Shown in pieces: positions 1 through 8,711 of a stretch of 47,273 nucleotides of DNA. The stretch lies in assembly GCA_947632545.1 (NCBI GenBank), contig CANRPP010000008.1, forward strand, positions 1 through 47,273. The letters are read 5' to 3'. Position 1 is the stretch's first letter; each line of letters opens with the position of its first letter. This stretch comes from an uncultured Bacilli bacterium. Lineage in GTDB: Bacteria; Bacillota_I; Bacilli_A; RF39; UBA660. The notes beneath the pieces are model-generated. The model was not told the origin of the DNA and made no database searches. It saw only the letters and a program-made list of their open reading frames with translations. The translations under genes were made by a program, and so were the position numbers.

Positions 1-119
1 ACTGATACTATTGCTACTCCTGATAATAACCCTAATATTATTACTGTTACTAACATTTCTACTAATGTAAATCCTTTTATATTTTTAGTTAATTTTTTTA
101 AATTATCACTTATCTTCAT
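1..119 (-). CDS. Type IV pilin/pseudopilin N-terminus (partial, cut by window edge)
   Basis: This gene is not in the ORF track because it runs off the left edge. The 39 visible codons read MKISDNLKKLTKNIK, then GFTLVEMLVTVIILG and a continuing hydrophobic stretch. This is the class III prepilin signature: a short basic leader, cleavage after Gly by prepilin peptidase, Phe as mature residue 1, Glu at +5, and a hydrophobic helix that packs in the pilus core. The ATG at 119 is preceded by an AGGTGAT ribosome binding site. It is divergent from the response regulator. In this type of organism such proteins usually belong to a ComG-like competence pseudopilus or a type IV pilus, but the partner genes lie outside the window. 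Confidence 0.85.
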   Translation of the reverse strand, partial: MKISDNLKKLTKNIKGFTLVEMLVTVIILGLLSGVAIVS

Positions 120-169
120 ATTATCACCTATTATAATATTAACATATTTTCTCTTTTTTTGCTATTAAT

Positions 170-199
170 TTCACTTATTATACACATTTTTTGTATAAT
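170..199 (+). promoter_or_regulatory. Promoter of the two-component operon
   Basis: The -10 box TATAAT is at 194-199 and a weak -35 (TTCACT, 170-175) lies 18 nt upstream. Transcription would start near 206, just before the GGGAGG ribosome binding site of the response regulator at 224. Confidence 0.55.
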
Positions 200-223
200 A
201 TATGTATTAGGGAGGAATTTCAA

Positions 224-892
224 ATGAAAATATTAATAGTAGATGATGAAAAAATGATACGTGAAGTAATAAAAGAATATTGTTTAGCAGAAAAATATGA
301 AATTGATGAATCATCTAATGGTAAAGAAGCTATAAATAAATTACTATATAATGATTATGATTTATTAATATTAGATATAATGATGCCCGAAATGGATGGC
401 TTTACAGTTCTTAAAAATATTCCCAAAGAAAGAAAAATTCCCACTATTATATTATCTGCTAGAGGAGATGAATATGATAAATTAAATGGATTTGATTTAG
501 GAATAGATGACTATATAACTAAACCATTCTCACCTAAAGAGTTAATAGCCAGAATTAAAGCTGTTACAAGTCGTACTATGAAAAACTTACCCACTGTTTA
601 TAAATATAAAACTTTAGAAATAAATTTTTCTGCTCATACAATTAAAATAAATAATAATCTTATAAATATAACTCCAAAAGAATTTGAAATTCTAACCTAC
701 TTAATTGAAAATAAAAATATAGCGATCTCTAGAGAACAATTATTAGAAAAACTCTGGGGATATGATTATTTTGGTGATGATAGAACAATAGATACTCATA
801 TAAAAATGCTTAGAAATAATTTAGGAATATATAGAACATTAATTAAAACAATTAGAGGAATAGGATATAAGTTTAATGATGAAGAAGAATAA
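224..892 (+). CDS. OmpR/PhoB-family response regulator
   Basis: A 222-aa two-component response regulator and DNA-binding transcription factor. The receiver domain (about residues 1-115) has the acidic pair DD at 7-8, phospho-acceptor D51 in LLILDIMMP, the Ser/Thr in LSARG and the Lys in ITKPF. A winged-helix Trans_reg_C domain follows, with typical TPKEFEILTYL and GYDYFGDDRTIDTHI segments ending in RGIGYKF. The ORF track starts at 191, but the ATG at 224 follows GGGAGGAATTTCAA at the right distance and begins the family's MKILIVDDE. It overlaps the histidine kinase start by 17 nt, so the pair is translationally coupled. The stimulus and regulon cannot be told from sequence; the adjacent divergent pilin is one possible target. 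Confidence 0.95.
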   Translation: MKILIVDDEKMIREVIKEYCLAEKYEIDESSNGKEAINKLLYNDYDLLILDIMMPEMDGFTVLKNIPKERKIPTIILSARGDEYDKLNGFDLGIDDYITKPFSPKELIARIKAVTSRTMKNLPTVYKYKTLEINFSAHTIKINNNLINITPKEFEILTYLIENKNIAISREQLLEKLWGYDYFGDDRTIDTHIKMLRNNLGIYRTLIKTIRGIGYKFNDEEE

Positions 893-2267
893 TTTAAATA
901 TAGAAATATGGAAATATTTAATTATATTTTCTATTTTAATTTTAGTATTCCTATGGACATTTCAAGTATTATTTTTAAATAAATATTATAGATGGGAAAA
1001 GAGAAAAGATTTATATGAAGTAGCTGATAAAATATCTAAAAGTAAAAGTATTGATAAATTAAAATATATTATAAACAATGCTGCTTATAATAAAAACATA
1101 TGTGTTGAAATAACTGATACTACATCTTCTATATATTCTAGTAAATATAAATCTACTGGTTGCCTAACTGGAGAAGAATTACAAGTAGATTATAAATCAG
1201 ATTTTATTTTAAGTAATAATAATTCTACAACATATGAAATAATTAACCCTAGATATAAAAATAAAACTTTAGTATATGCATTAAAATTAAATAATACAAA
1301 TAAAAATTTATATGCATTTGTTAATACTTCTCTAGAACCAATAGATTCTACAGTATTAATTTTAAAAAATCAATTAATATATGTTACTATTATTGTTTTA
1401 ATTTTATCTTTTGTAGTAGCTTATTTTATATCTAGACATATATCTAGACCTATTGTAAAAATTAATAAAGCTGCACGAAGTTTAGCTAATAAGGAATATA
1501 ATATTAATTTTTCACATAGTAAAATTGAAGAAATTGATGAACTTGCTACTACTTTAAATTATGCTAAAGAAGAACTTGAAAAAACTGATGAGTTAAGAAG
1601 AGATTTAATGGCAAATGTATCTCATGATTTAAAAACTCCTCTAACTATGATTAAAGCATATGCAGAGATGTCACGTGATTTATGTGGTAATGATAAACAA
1701 AAAAGAGATAAAAATATGAATATTATTATAGAAGAAGTTGATAGATTAACTATACTTGTAAATGATATTTTAACTTTATCTAAAGTTCAATCAAATATTG
1801 AGGCATTAGAATATCAAGAATTTGATTTAGTAGAATTAATTAATAATATATTAAAAAGATATAATATTTTAATAGAAAAAGAAAATTATAAATTTATATT
1901 TAAAAATAAAAAACCAATTATGATTAATGCAGATAAAATAAAGTTAGAGCAAGTTATTTATAATTTAATTAATAATGCTATTAACTATACTGGTGATGAT
2001 AAAAAAGTAACTATAAAAATAAAAAATATAGATGGAAATATCAAAGTTGAAATTATTGATACAGGTAAAGGTATTGATGATAAAGATATTCCATATATTT
2101 GGGATAAGTATTATAAGAATAAGAAAAAACATAAAAGAAATTTAATAGGAACAGGTCTTGGTCTTTCTATTGTAAAATCTATTTTAGAATTACATAACTA
2201 TGAATATGGTGTTAATTCTATAAAAGATAAAGGTACTACATTCTACTTTATAATAAAAAAGAATTAG
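876..2267 (+). CDS. Membrane sensor histidine kinase
   Basis: A 463-aa sensor kinase paired with the upstream regulator. Two transmembrane helices (about 12-34 and 166-188) bracket a roughly 130-residue extracytoplasmic sensor region. A HAMP linker follows, then a HisKA domain with H250 in NVSHDLKTPLT. The ATPase domain has the N-box (NLINNAINYT), G1 (DTGKGID) and G2 (GTGLGLSIVKS). All catalytic motifs are intact, giving autophosphorylation followed by transfer to D51 of the partner. Tandem ATGs lie at 876 and 879; no strong ribosome binding site is seen, consistent with coupling to the overlapping regulator gene. The ligand of the sensor region is unknown. Confidence 0.95.
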   Translation: MMKKNNLNIEIWKYLIIFSILILVFLWTFQVLFLNKYYRWEKRKDLYEVADKISKSKSIDKLKYIINNAAYNKNICVEITDTTSSIYSSKYKSTGCLTGEELQVDYKSDFILSNNNSTTYEIINPRYKNKTLVYALKLNNTNKNLYAFVNTSLEPIDSTVLILKNQLIYVTIIVLILSFVVAYFISRHISRPIVKINKAARSLANKEYNINFSHSKIEEIDELATTLNYAKEELEKTDELRRDLMANVSHDLKTPLTMIKAYAEMSRDLCGNDKQKRDKNMNIIIEEVDRLTILVNDILTLSKVQSNIEALEYQEFDLVELINNILKRYNILIEKENYKFIFKNKKPIMINADKIKLEQVIYNLINNAINYTGDDKKVTIKIKNIDGNIKVEIIDTGKGIDDKDIPYIWDKYYKNKKKHKRNLIGTGLGLSIVKSILELHNYEYGVNSIKDKGTTFYFIIKKN

Positions 2268-2287
2268 TACCTTTTTTATACTAATTC
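2255..2287 (-). terminator. Rho-independent terminator shared with convergent gene ends
   Basis: A 9-bp stem GAATTAGTA/TACTAATTC (2261-2269 with 2279-2287). On the minus strand it is followed by TTTTTT and so terminates the small gene ending at 2281. One arm lies in the last codons and stop of the plus-strand kinase gene. The plus-strand side lacks a T-run after the stem. Confidence 0.7.
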
Positions 2288-2550
2288 TCATCCATACTTT
2301 CTACTAGACTATCAATATATGCTTTATTTTGTGAATCTATAAATTTTGGTAATAATTTTTGGATTAGTTTTTTATCATCTACAACTATTACTGAATGATT
2401 AAGACTATTTTCATAGCAACATTTTATATTAGCATAATTATTAAAATCTACTAAGAAAAAATATGTTTTATTATCATATATAGTTTTTCCTACTACTAAA
2501 TATGAAATATCATCACTTAAAGTTATTTTATCATTAACATCAATATCCAT
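2281..2550 (-). CDS. Small protein, DUF1292-like
   Basis: An 89-aa acidic protein. The pattern of ITLSDDISYLVVG, a Tyr-rich strand (KTYFFLVDF) and a hydrophobic tail (KKLIQKLLPKF) resembles the DUF1292/YrzB-type small proteins of Bacillota; this is a pattern match, not a search result. There are no membrane segments or cysteine clusters. It begins 2 nt after the stop of the upstream 135-aa gene with no clear ribosome binding site, suggesting coupled translation. Function unknown. Confidence 0.6.
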   Translation of the reverse strand: MDIDVNDKITLSDDISYLVVGKTIYDNKTYFFLVDFNNYANIKCCYENSLNHSVIVVDDKKLIQKLLPKFIDSQNKAYIDSLVESMDEN

Positions 2551-2552
2551 AA

Positions 2553-2960
2553 TTAATAATTTCTAGTATTACTAGTTTGACTGCTACTAGCAAAACCCCT
2601 CCTATTTCTATATCTAACTGAATTATATAATTTTTTAGCTTTCTTTATAACTTTTGGTTGTTTATGATACATTTTATATTCATTATAAGTTATTTTAGAT
2701 TTTTCTTTATAAATTTGTTCTTTTAGTTCATCTACTTTATCTCTTGAATAGTTATATGCAGTCTTTTTAAATATTGCTACATAAGCCCATATAGCAATTG
2801 TTCCTCCTAAACTAACTGGTGCCAAAACTGCACCTGCCCATATTGCAAATGCACATGTAGCAACAGAAAAACATTTAAATCCTTTCATTGCCTTTTTATC
2901 AAAAGATAATTTTTCAATTTTCTTTACAGTTAATTCTTTATCATTCATATTATTATTCAT
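2553..2960 (-). CDS. Small membrane protein of unknown function
   Basis: About 135 aa, not recognised. A basic and acidic N-terminal segment is followed by a hydrophobic hairpin (about residues 30-70, Ala/Gly/Trp-rich) and a strongly basic, Ser/Asn-rich C-terminal tail that is probably cytoplasmic. The track start at 2969 overlaps the AGGGGG ribosome binding site, so the second ATG (2960, 9 nt downstream of the site) is chosen. It has its own strong promoter and is coupled to the following 89-aa gene, with a terminator after that gene, making a two-gene unit. Confidence 0.7.
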   Translation of the reverse strand: MNNNMNDKELTVKKIEKLSFDKKAMKGFKCFSVATCAFAIWAGAVLAPVSLGGTIAIWAYVAIFKKTAYNYSRDKVDELKEQIYKEKSKITYNEYKMYHKQPKVIKKAKKLYNSVRYRNRRGFASSSQTSNTRNY

Positions 2961-2987
2961 ATATAACATCCCCCTAAAATCGTATAA

Positions 2988-3016
2988 ATTCTACCATAAA
3001 TTTAGAAATTTGTCAA
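2988..3016 (-). promoter_or_regulatory. Promoter of the 135-aa/89-aa gene pair
   Basis: A consensus -35 TTGACA (3016-3011), a 17-nt spacer and -10 TAGAAT (2993-2988), with TGG just before the -10. The -35 abuts the stop codon of the upstream GT39-like gene. Confidence 0.75.
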
Positions 3017-4663
3017 TCAAGTTATCAATACATAATAATTTTCTATCTTCTTACATTTATAAATATAATTACTATTTTTAATTCTATCTATTAACCATTG
3101 ACTTCTTAATATATATATTTGATTAGTATCTATATCTTTAACATTAAAATCATAAATTTTATCATCTATAAAATACCTATCATTATCACTAATATTATAA
3201 GGAATAACATCATTTTCATATGGATTTAATTTATAGTGAAGCGCTAAATATATATATTCTGCCTTATTTTTATCAATTAATTCAAGATGTATATATTTTC
3301 TATTAGAATAATTATTGTCTATATATTTTAATGCTAAAGAATAATCACAACTAGAAAACCAACTATTATTATCATAATTATAATTATAAAATAAATAATT
3401 TAAGAATGATATAAAACTAGTTATATATAAAATCATAATAATATAAAATATACTATAATTATTTTTAATAATTTTAATAATACCTAAAGAGCATAAATAA
3501 ACTAATGGTATAAATATAGCATTACTTTTATTTATATTAGGATTTTCTATTATTAACATACATATTATAACTGCAATTAACCATGAAAATATATAAAATT
3601 TAATATCAAACTTTTTTAATTTTATAATATAATATAGATCTTTAATTAAATATATAAATCCAATAATAACAAATGGTATAGAAAAATAATATAACGTACC
3701 ATATTTTATACATGAACTCATATATAATAAAACTTCTTCTTTATCATATGTTAATAATGATTTAAATATATATAAATTATTTACTATATTTTTTAATGAA
3801 ATTTCATTACTTCTAAAAGGATATAATTTTGGAATAGATACTATTCCATTTATTTCATTTATAACTCCTGTATTTACTAAATATAATAAAATATAAGGTA
3901 TTATAAATATAAAAATTGGTATAAGAAAAACTATTACATTTTTTATATTTATTTTTTTTATATATAAAGAATATATAATAAATAAAAATATTGTAATTGA
4001 ACATATAATTAATGATAATATATATGTATAAAATGTTAAACCAAAACATATTCCACTTAATAATAGCATTAAATTTTTATGTTTACTATCTAAACTATAT
4101 ATAAATAAACAAATAGATATAGCCATAAAATGTAATAATAAATTACAATCTAAACCAAATCTTGAATTAATAATAAAATAAGGAGATATAGCAAGTAATA
4201 ACAAAAATATAAATCTATGTATTTTGTTATCAAATTTTTTAGATAAAAAATAACATGCTATAAATGAAAAGATTCTAAATAAAACCATAGGTAATCTAAT
4301 AGTGATAATATTTAGATCAAATAACTTAATAAATAATGAAACTAAATATGCTAACATTATACTTTGTCCTGACGAAAAATTTCTTAAATATAATGGGAAT
4401 CTAGTAGTCCATCTATCAACACCATATTTTGATAAACAATATGCATCATATCCCATACCTGCTTCATCAATATTAATTAAACTTGGTATATCTCCTAATT
4501 TATATATGGAAGTAAAAATAACAATAATAAATAAAACTATATAAATATATTTACTTTCAAATAGATTAATTATTTTATTATGTTTATTAACTTTATTTGT
4601 ATTTATAAAACTATAAATACAAATAATAATAGCTATTATTATAAAAATAATTTGTAACTTCAT
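3017..4663 (-). CDS. GT39/ArnT-like membrane glycosyltransferase
   Basis: A 548-aa polytopic membrane protein with about 11-13 hydrophobic helices. The first loop after TM2 carries INIDEAGMGYDAYCL and RFPLYLRNFSSGQS. This matches the acidic Asp-Glu loop and following PLY/GQ region of GT39-type (PMT/ArnT-like) enzymes, which use polyprenyl-phosphate sugars on the outer membrane face. The C-terminal extracytoplasmic part is Tyr/Asn-rich. The track start is a TTG that overlaps the helD stop; the ATG at 4663, 5 nt after GGAGG, is preferred. It lies 11 nt downstream of helD and is probably cotranscribed with it. Acceptor unknown (teichoic acid, lipid or protein). Confidence 0.7.
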   Translation of the reverse strand: MKLQIIFIIIAIIICIYSFINTNKVNKHNKIINLFESKYIYIVLFIIVIFTSIYKLGDIPSLINIDEAGMGYDAYCLSKYGVDRWTTRFPLYLRNFSSGQSIMLAYLVSLFIKLFDLNIITIRLPMVLFRIFSFIACYFLSKKFDNKIHRFIFLLLLAISPYFIINSRFGLDCNLLLHFMAISICLFIYSLDSKHKNLMLLLSGICFGLTFYTYILSLIICSITIFLFIIYSLYIKKINIKNVIVFLIPIFIFIIPYILLYLVNTGVINEINGIVSIPKLYPFRSNEISLKNIVNNLYIFKSLLTYDKEEVLLYMSSCIKYGTLYYFSIPFVIIGFIYLIKDLYYIIKLKKFDIKFYIFSWLIAVIICMLIIENPNINKSNAIFIPLVYLCSLGIIKIIKNNYSIFYIIMILYITSFISFLNYLFYNYNYDNNSWFSSCDYSLALKYIDNNYSNRKYIHLELIDKNKAEYIYLALHYKLNPYENDVIPYNISDNDRYFIDDKIYDFNVKDIDTNQIYILRSQWLIDRIKNSNYIYKCKKIENYYVLIT

Positions 4664-4674
4664 ACACTCCTCCA

Positions 4675-6705
4675 TCAATTGTATACATATAGTTCATGTT
4701 GTGCTCTAGTACAGGCAACATATAATAGATTCTTTTCATTTTTTCTATAACTATTTTCTCGATTATTATAAGCTATTACAGCATCAAATTCTAATCCTTT
4801 AGAAAGATATGCTGGTATAATTATTAATTCTTTAAAAAACTCTTTTGTTTTTTCTTCTACTAATGATATTTTTATATTATCTTTTAATAAATCATATATT
4901 TTATATGCTTCTTTATAATCTTTAGTTATAATAGCAATACTTTTATATTTAGTTTGAAGTGTATTTATATCATTTAATAAACTTTCACGTAAATTAATAT
5001 TACCTTTTATAAAGATAACTGGTTTATTAGCAGTTTTTCTTATAGCATTAACATGATTTAAATTAAGAATTTTATTAGTATAATCAATAATTTCAGGTGA
5101 AGATCGATATGTTTTTAATAATTCTAAATATTTAGTATCACCATTAAATATATTTTCTAATTCTTTAAGTGATTTATATCTATAATATGGATTTATATTT
5201 TGATTTATATCACCAAGTATTGTAAAATCTGCTTTTCTAAATATTTTTGATATTATAATATATTGAAGTTTATTATAATCTTGTGCTTCATCAATAACAA
5301 CTTGTCTTATATTACCTTCGTATCTAAAACCTTCTAAATTACCCTTTATATATGCAAAAAGTAGCGAATCTTCATAATTAATTATATCTTTATTTATAAA
5401 ACTATTTATTTCAGTATCAGTTAGTGTAACTCTAGCATATTTACTTTTAAAAAATTCTTTATAGATAGTTTTATAATCTTTATAGAAATTAGAAACATCT
5501 TTTATCATTTTTAAGAAAGTAGGTTTTTTCTTTAAGCTTCCTTTATAAAATGTCTCACTTAATTTAGAAGCCATTTCATCTACTCTTTCAAATAATGGTA
5601 ATCTATTATATTTATATGTTAACATTTCATTTAATTCTTCCATAGTCATTAAATGATTTTTAGATTCTAATATATCATCTTCTATTTTAGCATTTGCAAT
5701 ATAATCTTCTAAAAAATTATCTAAATCATTAATAACAGCATCACTTTGTTTATATGTAATTAAACTTTTATCTACATCACTATAAGAATAATATCTTGCG
5801 ATAAAATCTGTATATGTTTCTACTTTTTTATATTCATTTATAAAATATGATATATAATCATCAAATGTAGTCTGTAAAGTATTATCTTCACCTAATTCTG
5901 GTAAAACATTTGAAATATATTCTGTAAATATATTATTAGGAGAAAATATTAATATATTATTACTTGTTAAGTTTTTTATTTGATATAGTAAAAAGGCAAT
6001 TCGATGAAGTGCAACACTTGTTTTACCACTTCCAGCTATTCCTTGTACAATTAAATTTTTATCTTCTAAATTTCTAATTACTAAATTTTGCTCTTGCTGA
6101 ATTGTATTAACTATATTTTTCATTTTTTCATCAGATTCTTGGGCTAAAACGTCTTGTAAAACTGTATCATCTATATTTAGAGAATTATCAAATACACTTA
6201 TTAATTTATTATTTTCTATTTTATATTGTCTTTTTCTAAGTAGATTACCATTAATTATACCTATTGGAGCTTTATAACTACATGGACCAGTTTCATAATC
6301 ATAAAAAAGACTACATATAGGACTTCTCCAATCATATAAAATATTATTTGACTGTTTATCTTTTAAATAAGTTAATGAAATATAAATATTAAAAATTTCA
6401 CCATCAGTATCTTCAAAAACTATTGATGCAAAATAAGGATTATTTTTAATACGTAAAAGTCTTTTTAAATATATTTCTTCTTTATATATCCTATTTGCTT
6501 CCTCCTCAGTAAATGATTTAGCCTGTATTATATCACCACTATCAAAAGAAGCAGAATCACTCCATACTAATTTTTTAAATTCAACTAATTCTTCAGTAGA
6601 AATATGCACTTTTTCTTTTAAATTATCAATATGTTCATTAAGTAATTTAGATACTTTTTTTAATATTTTCTTTTCCTTTTCTATTTCTTTATCACTAATA
6701 GCCAT
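4675..6705 (-). CDS. helD: HelD-like superfamily 1 helicase (RNA polymerase recycling factor)
   Basis: A 676-aa UvrD/Rep-family ATPase. A coiled N-terminal arm (about 1-60) precedes the HelD signature DWRSPICSLFYDYETG. Walker A is GIAGSGKTSVALHR, motif II is VVIDEAQDY, motif III-like GDINQNI, motif IV-like TYRS, and motif VI NLLYVACTRAQHELYVY lies at the extreme C-terminus. Known HelD proteins bind RNA polymerase and release stalled or idle enzyme from DNA. At 676 aa it is somewhat shorter than the Bacillus protein (about 770), but all helicase motifs are present. ATG follows AAGGAGAATAAT. HelD is favoured over plain UvrD because of the arm and the DWRSP motif. Confidence 0.88.
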   Translation of the reverse strand: MAISDKEIEKEKKILKKVSKLLNEHIDNLKEKVHISTEELVEFKKLVWSDSASFDSGDIIQAKSFTEEEANRIYKEEIYLKRLLRIKNNPYFASIVFEDTDGEIFNIYISLTYLKDKQSNNILYDWRSPICSLFYDYETGPCSYKAPIGIINGNLLRKRQYKIENNKLISVFDNSLNIDDTVLQDVLAQESDEKMKNIVNTIQQEQNLVIRNLEDKNLIVQGIAGSGKTSVALHRIAFLLYQIKNLTSNNILIFSPNNIFTEYISNVLPELGEDNTLQTTFDDYISYFINEYKKVETYTDFIARYYSYSDVDKSLITYKQSDAVINDLDNFLEDYIANAKIEDDILESKNHLMTMEELNEMLTYKYNRLPLFERVDEMASKLSETFYKGSLKKKPTFLKMIKDVSNFYKDYKTIYKEFFKSKYARVTLTDTEINSFINKDIINYEDSLLFAYIKGNLEGFRYEGNIRQVVIDEAQDYNKLQYIIISKIFRKADFTILGDINQNINPYYRYKSLKELENIFNGDTKYLELLKTYRSSPEIIDYTNKILNLNHVNAIRKTANKPVIFIKGNINLRESLLNDINTLQTKYKSIAIITKDYKEAYKIYDLLKDNIKISLVEEKTKEFFKELIIIPAYLSKGLEFDAVIAYNNRENSYRKNEKNLLYVACTRAQHELYVYN

Positions 6706-6734
6706 ATTATTCTCCTTGTATCATACTCTACTAT

Positions 6735-6763
6735 AAGATACCATATTTTTTTAAAGCTTTCAA
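6735..6763 (-). promoter_or_regulatory. Probable promoter of helD
   Basis: -35 TTGAAA (6763-6758), 17-nt spacer, -10 TATCTT (6740-6735), about 30 nt before the helD start codon. Confidence 0.5.
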
Positions 6764-6861
6764 TTTACTTTACATTATTTTGATATAAAAGTATAATTTT
6801 ACTTTATTTATAATAAATTTTATAAATTTAATATATAAATATCTTAATAAATTTTTTTATT

Positions 6862-7278
6862 ATGATTTATATTCCAAATTTATATGAAGTAATGTATAAT
6901 AATGGTATAGAGAGCTTAAGTGATTTAGAAAAATGTATACTTGCGATGGTTGATGAGGATATTGAGTTTTCTAAAAAATTAGTTAGGGGTGACGATATTA
7001 TGGGAGAATTTGTTAAAGATGTAAAAGACGCTAGTAACAACAGTAGATTTATGGAAGCATATACACTTGAATTCCGTGCTGAAGAACGTGGTAAACTTAA
7101 GGGAATAGAAGAAGGTTTTGAAGAAGGCATGGAAAAAGGACTTCAAGAAGGATTTAAGAATGGTATTTCTCAAAGTAAAAGAGAAATGGCCAAGAAAATG
7201 TTAAAAGATAATTTATCTATAGAAATGATAGAAAAATATACCGAATTATCAAAAGAAGAAATAAAAGAGATTATTTAA
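6862..7278 (+). pseudogene. Remnant of an Rpn/PD-(D/E)XK transposase-like nuclease (C-terminal part only)
   Basis: A 138-aa ORF matching the C-terminal part of the Rpn (recombination-promoting nuclease) family. IPNLYEVMYNNGIESLSDLEK is the usual helix after the nuclease core. It is followed by the glycine-glutamate repeat region (EEGFEEGMEKGLQEGF) and the terminal ...MLKDNLSIEMIEKYTELSKEEIKE helix typical of the family. The catalytic N-terminal PD-(D/E)XK domain (about 150-200 aa) is absent, a stop lies just upstream in frame, and the ATG has no ribosome binding site. It is best read as a truncated pseudogene of a mobile-type nuclease, although a terminator is still present after it. Confidence 0.75.
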
Positions 7279-7290
7279 TCTCTTTTATTA
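7263..7290. terminator. Bidirectional terminator between Rpn remnant and phosphohexomutase
   Basis: AAAAGAGATTA/TAATCTCTTTT (7263-7273 with 7276-7286) forms a long symmetric hairpin with T-rich flanks on both strands (TTTTATTA on plus, TTTTATTTC on minus). It can end transcription from both converging sides. Confidence 0.7.
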
Positions 7291-7318
7291 TGAAAAATAT
7301 AAGTTCATACATTATAAA

Positions 7319-8692
7319 TTACTTATTATATTCATTTATTAATGATATAAATTCATTTTGTAACTGTTCTAATCTTTCTTTAGTATCAGCTTCAAATCTA
7401 GCAGTTATATTAGGTCCAGTATTTGATGCTCTAACTAAAGCAAAACCATCTTGAAAAATTACTTTTACTCCATCAATATCTAAATATTTATATTTTTTAG
7501 ATGTAGCATATTCTCCAATTTTTTCTATAATAGAAAATTTTTTATCATCACTCGATGCAAATTTTAATTCCTCTGTTGAATAATATTCATTAATACCTGT
7601 TAGTAATTCATCAACTGTTTTATCAGTATTTGAAAGTATTTCTAGCATTCTAAGACCAGCATATAAACCACTATCAAAACCAGGCCATCTATCTCTAAAA
7701 TAAACATGACCAGAAAGTTCTCCACCAAATGGTAAATCTAAATCTCGTACTGCTTTTTTTGTATATGAATTACCTGTACGATAAGTAATACATTTACCTC
7801 CTAGTTTTTCTATTTCATCAGAAAGTGATTTACTACATTTTACATCTGCTAAAAACTCTTTTTTTGATACTTTATTAATTATATCTCTAACTACAATAAT
7901 CATAAATTTATCAGTTGGAATAAATTTTCCTGTATTAGAAATCATTCCCATTCTATCACCATCACCATCAAATGATAAACCAATATCGGCATTAACTTCT
8001 AATACTTTCTTCTTTAATTGATCTAAATTAGCCTCAACACAAGGATCAGGATGATGATTTGGAAAAGTACCATCTGAAGTATCATTTATTGTAATAATAT
8101 CAAGAGGAAACATACTATATAATTTATTCATTATTATACTAGTTGTACCATTACCAGGATCTAATACTACTTTTATTTTTCTATTTCCAAACTTTAAATT
8201 ATTTTTAAATAATTCAATATAGTCAGGTTCTATATTATATGAAGTAATAGAACCTTCTCCTTTTAAGAATTCACCCTTTAAAATATATGCCAAAAAGTCT
8301 TGAATTTCTTGTCCTTTACAATTTCCTGATTCATCAAAAGCGAATTTAAAGCCATTATCATCTTTAGGATTATGTGATGCAGTAACCATAACACCACTAT
8401 ATATTTTTAACTTAATACAAGCATAATAATACATTGGTGTTGTACAAAGTCCTAAACTTATAATATCAATACCTGTAGATTTAATACCTTCTATTAAAGC
8501 ATTATACAATTCATCACTAGATATTCTATTATCATGACCAACAACACAATTTTGTTTACCTATACTTCTAATATAACTACCAAAACCTAAACCTATTGTA
8601 TAGGCAGTATCACTATCTATTTGACTAGGATAAATTCCTCTAATATCATATCCTCTAAAAATATTTCTATCTATATCTTTTTTATATTGCAT
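7319..8692 (-). CDS. Phosphomannomutase/phosphoglucomutase
   Basis: A 457-aa alpha-D-phosphohexomutase that interconverts hexose 1- and 6-phosphates for envelope sugar nucleotides. It has four domains. The start FRGYDIRGIYP is the PMM/PGM (AlgC/ManB-type) signature. The phosphoserine loop is VTASHNPKDDNG, the Mg-binding loop SFDGDGDRMG, the sugar-binding loop GGELSGH and the phosphate-binding loop RASNTGPN near the C-terminus. The track start (8704) sits in the ribosome binding site; the ATG at 8692, 5 nt after GGAGG, is chosen. It is 19 nt downstream of the CmpB-like membrane protein gene, so probably cotranscribed. Mannose versus glucose preference cannot be decided from sequence alone. Confidence 0.92.
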   Translation of the reverse strand: MQYKKDIDRNIFRGYDIRGIYPSQIDSDTAYTIGLGFGSYIRSIGKQNCVVGHDNRISSDELYNALIEGIKSTGIDIISLGLCTTPMYYYACIKLKIYSGVMVTASHNPKDDNGFKFAFDESGNCKGQEIQDFLAYILKGEFLKGEGSITSYNIEPDYIELFKNNLKFGNRKIKVVLDPGNGTTSIIMNKLYSMFPLDIITINDTSDGTFPNHHPDPCVEANLDQLKKKVLEVNADIGLSFDGDGDRMGMISNTGKFIPTDKFMIIVVRDIINKVSKKEFLADVKCSKSLSDEIEKLGGKCITYRTGNSYTKKAVRDLDLPFGGELSGHVYFRDRWPGFDSGLYAGLRMLEILSNTDKTVDELLTGINEYYSTEELKFASSDDKKFSIIEKIGEYATSKKYKYLDIDGVKVIFQDGFALVRASNTGPNITARFEADTKERLEQLQNEFISLINEYNK

Positions 8693-8711
8693 GCTATCCT
8701 CCATATATTAT

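Noticed and set aside
3855-4544. ORFs at 3855-4049 (minus) and 4302-4544 (plus)
   Set aside because: Both are shadows of the GT39-like membrane protein gene in other frames; their composition reflects the AT-rich template.
6867-7173. Minus-strand ORFs opposite the Rpn remnant
   Set aside because: They are antisense to the Glu/Gly repeat region, which explains the Phe/Ser-rich translations; no start signals.
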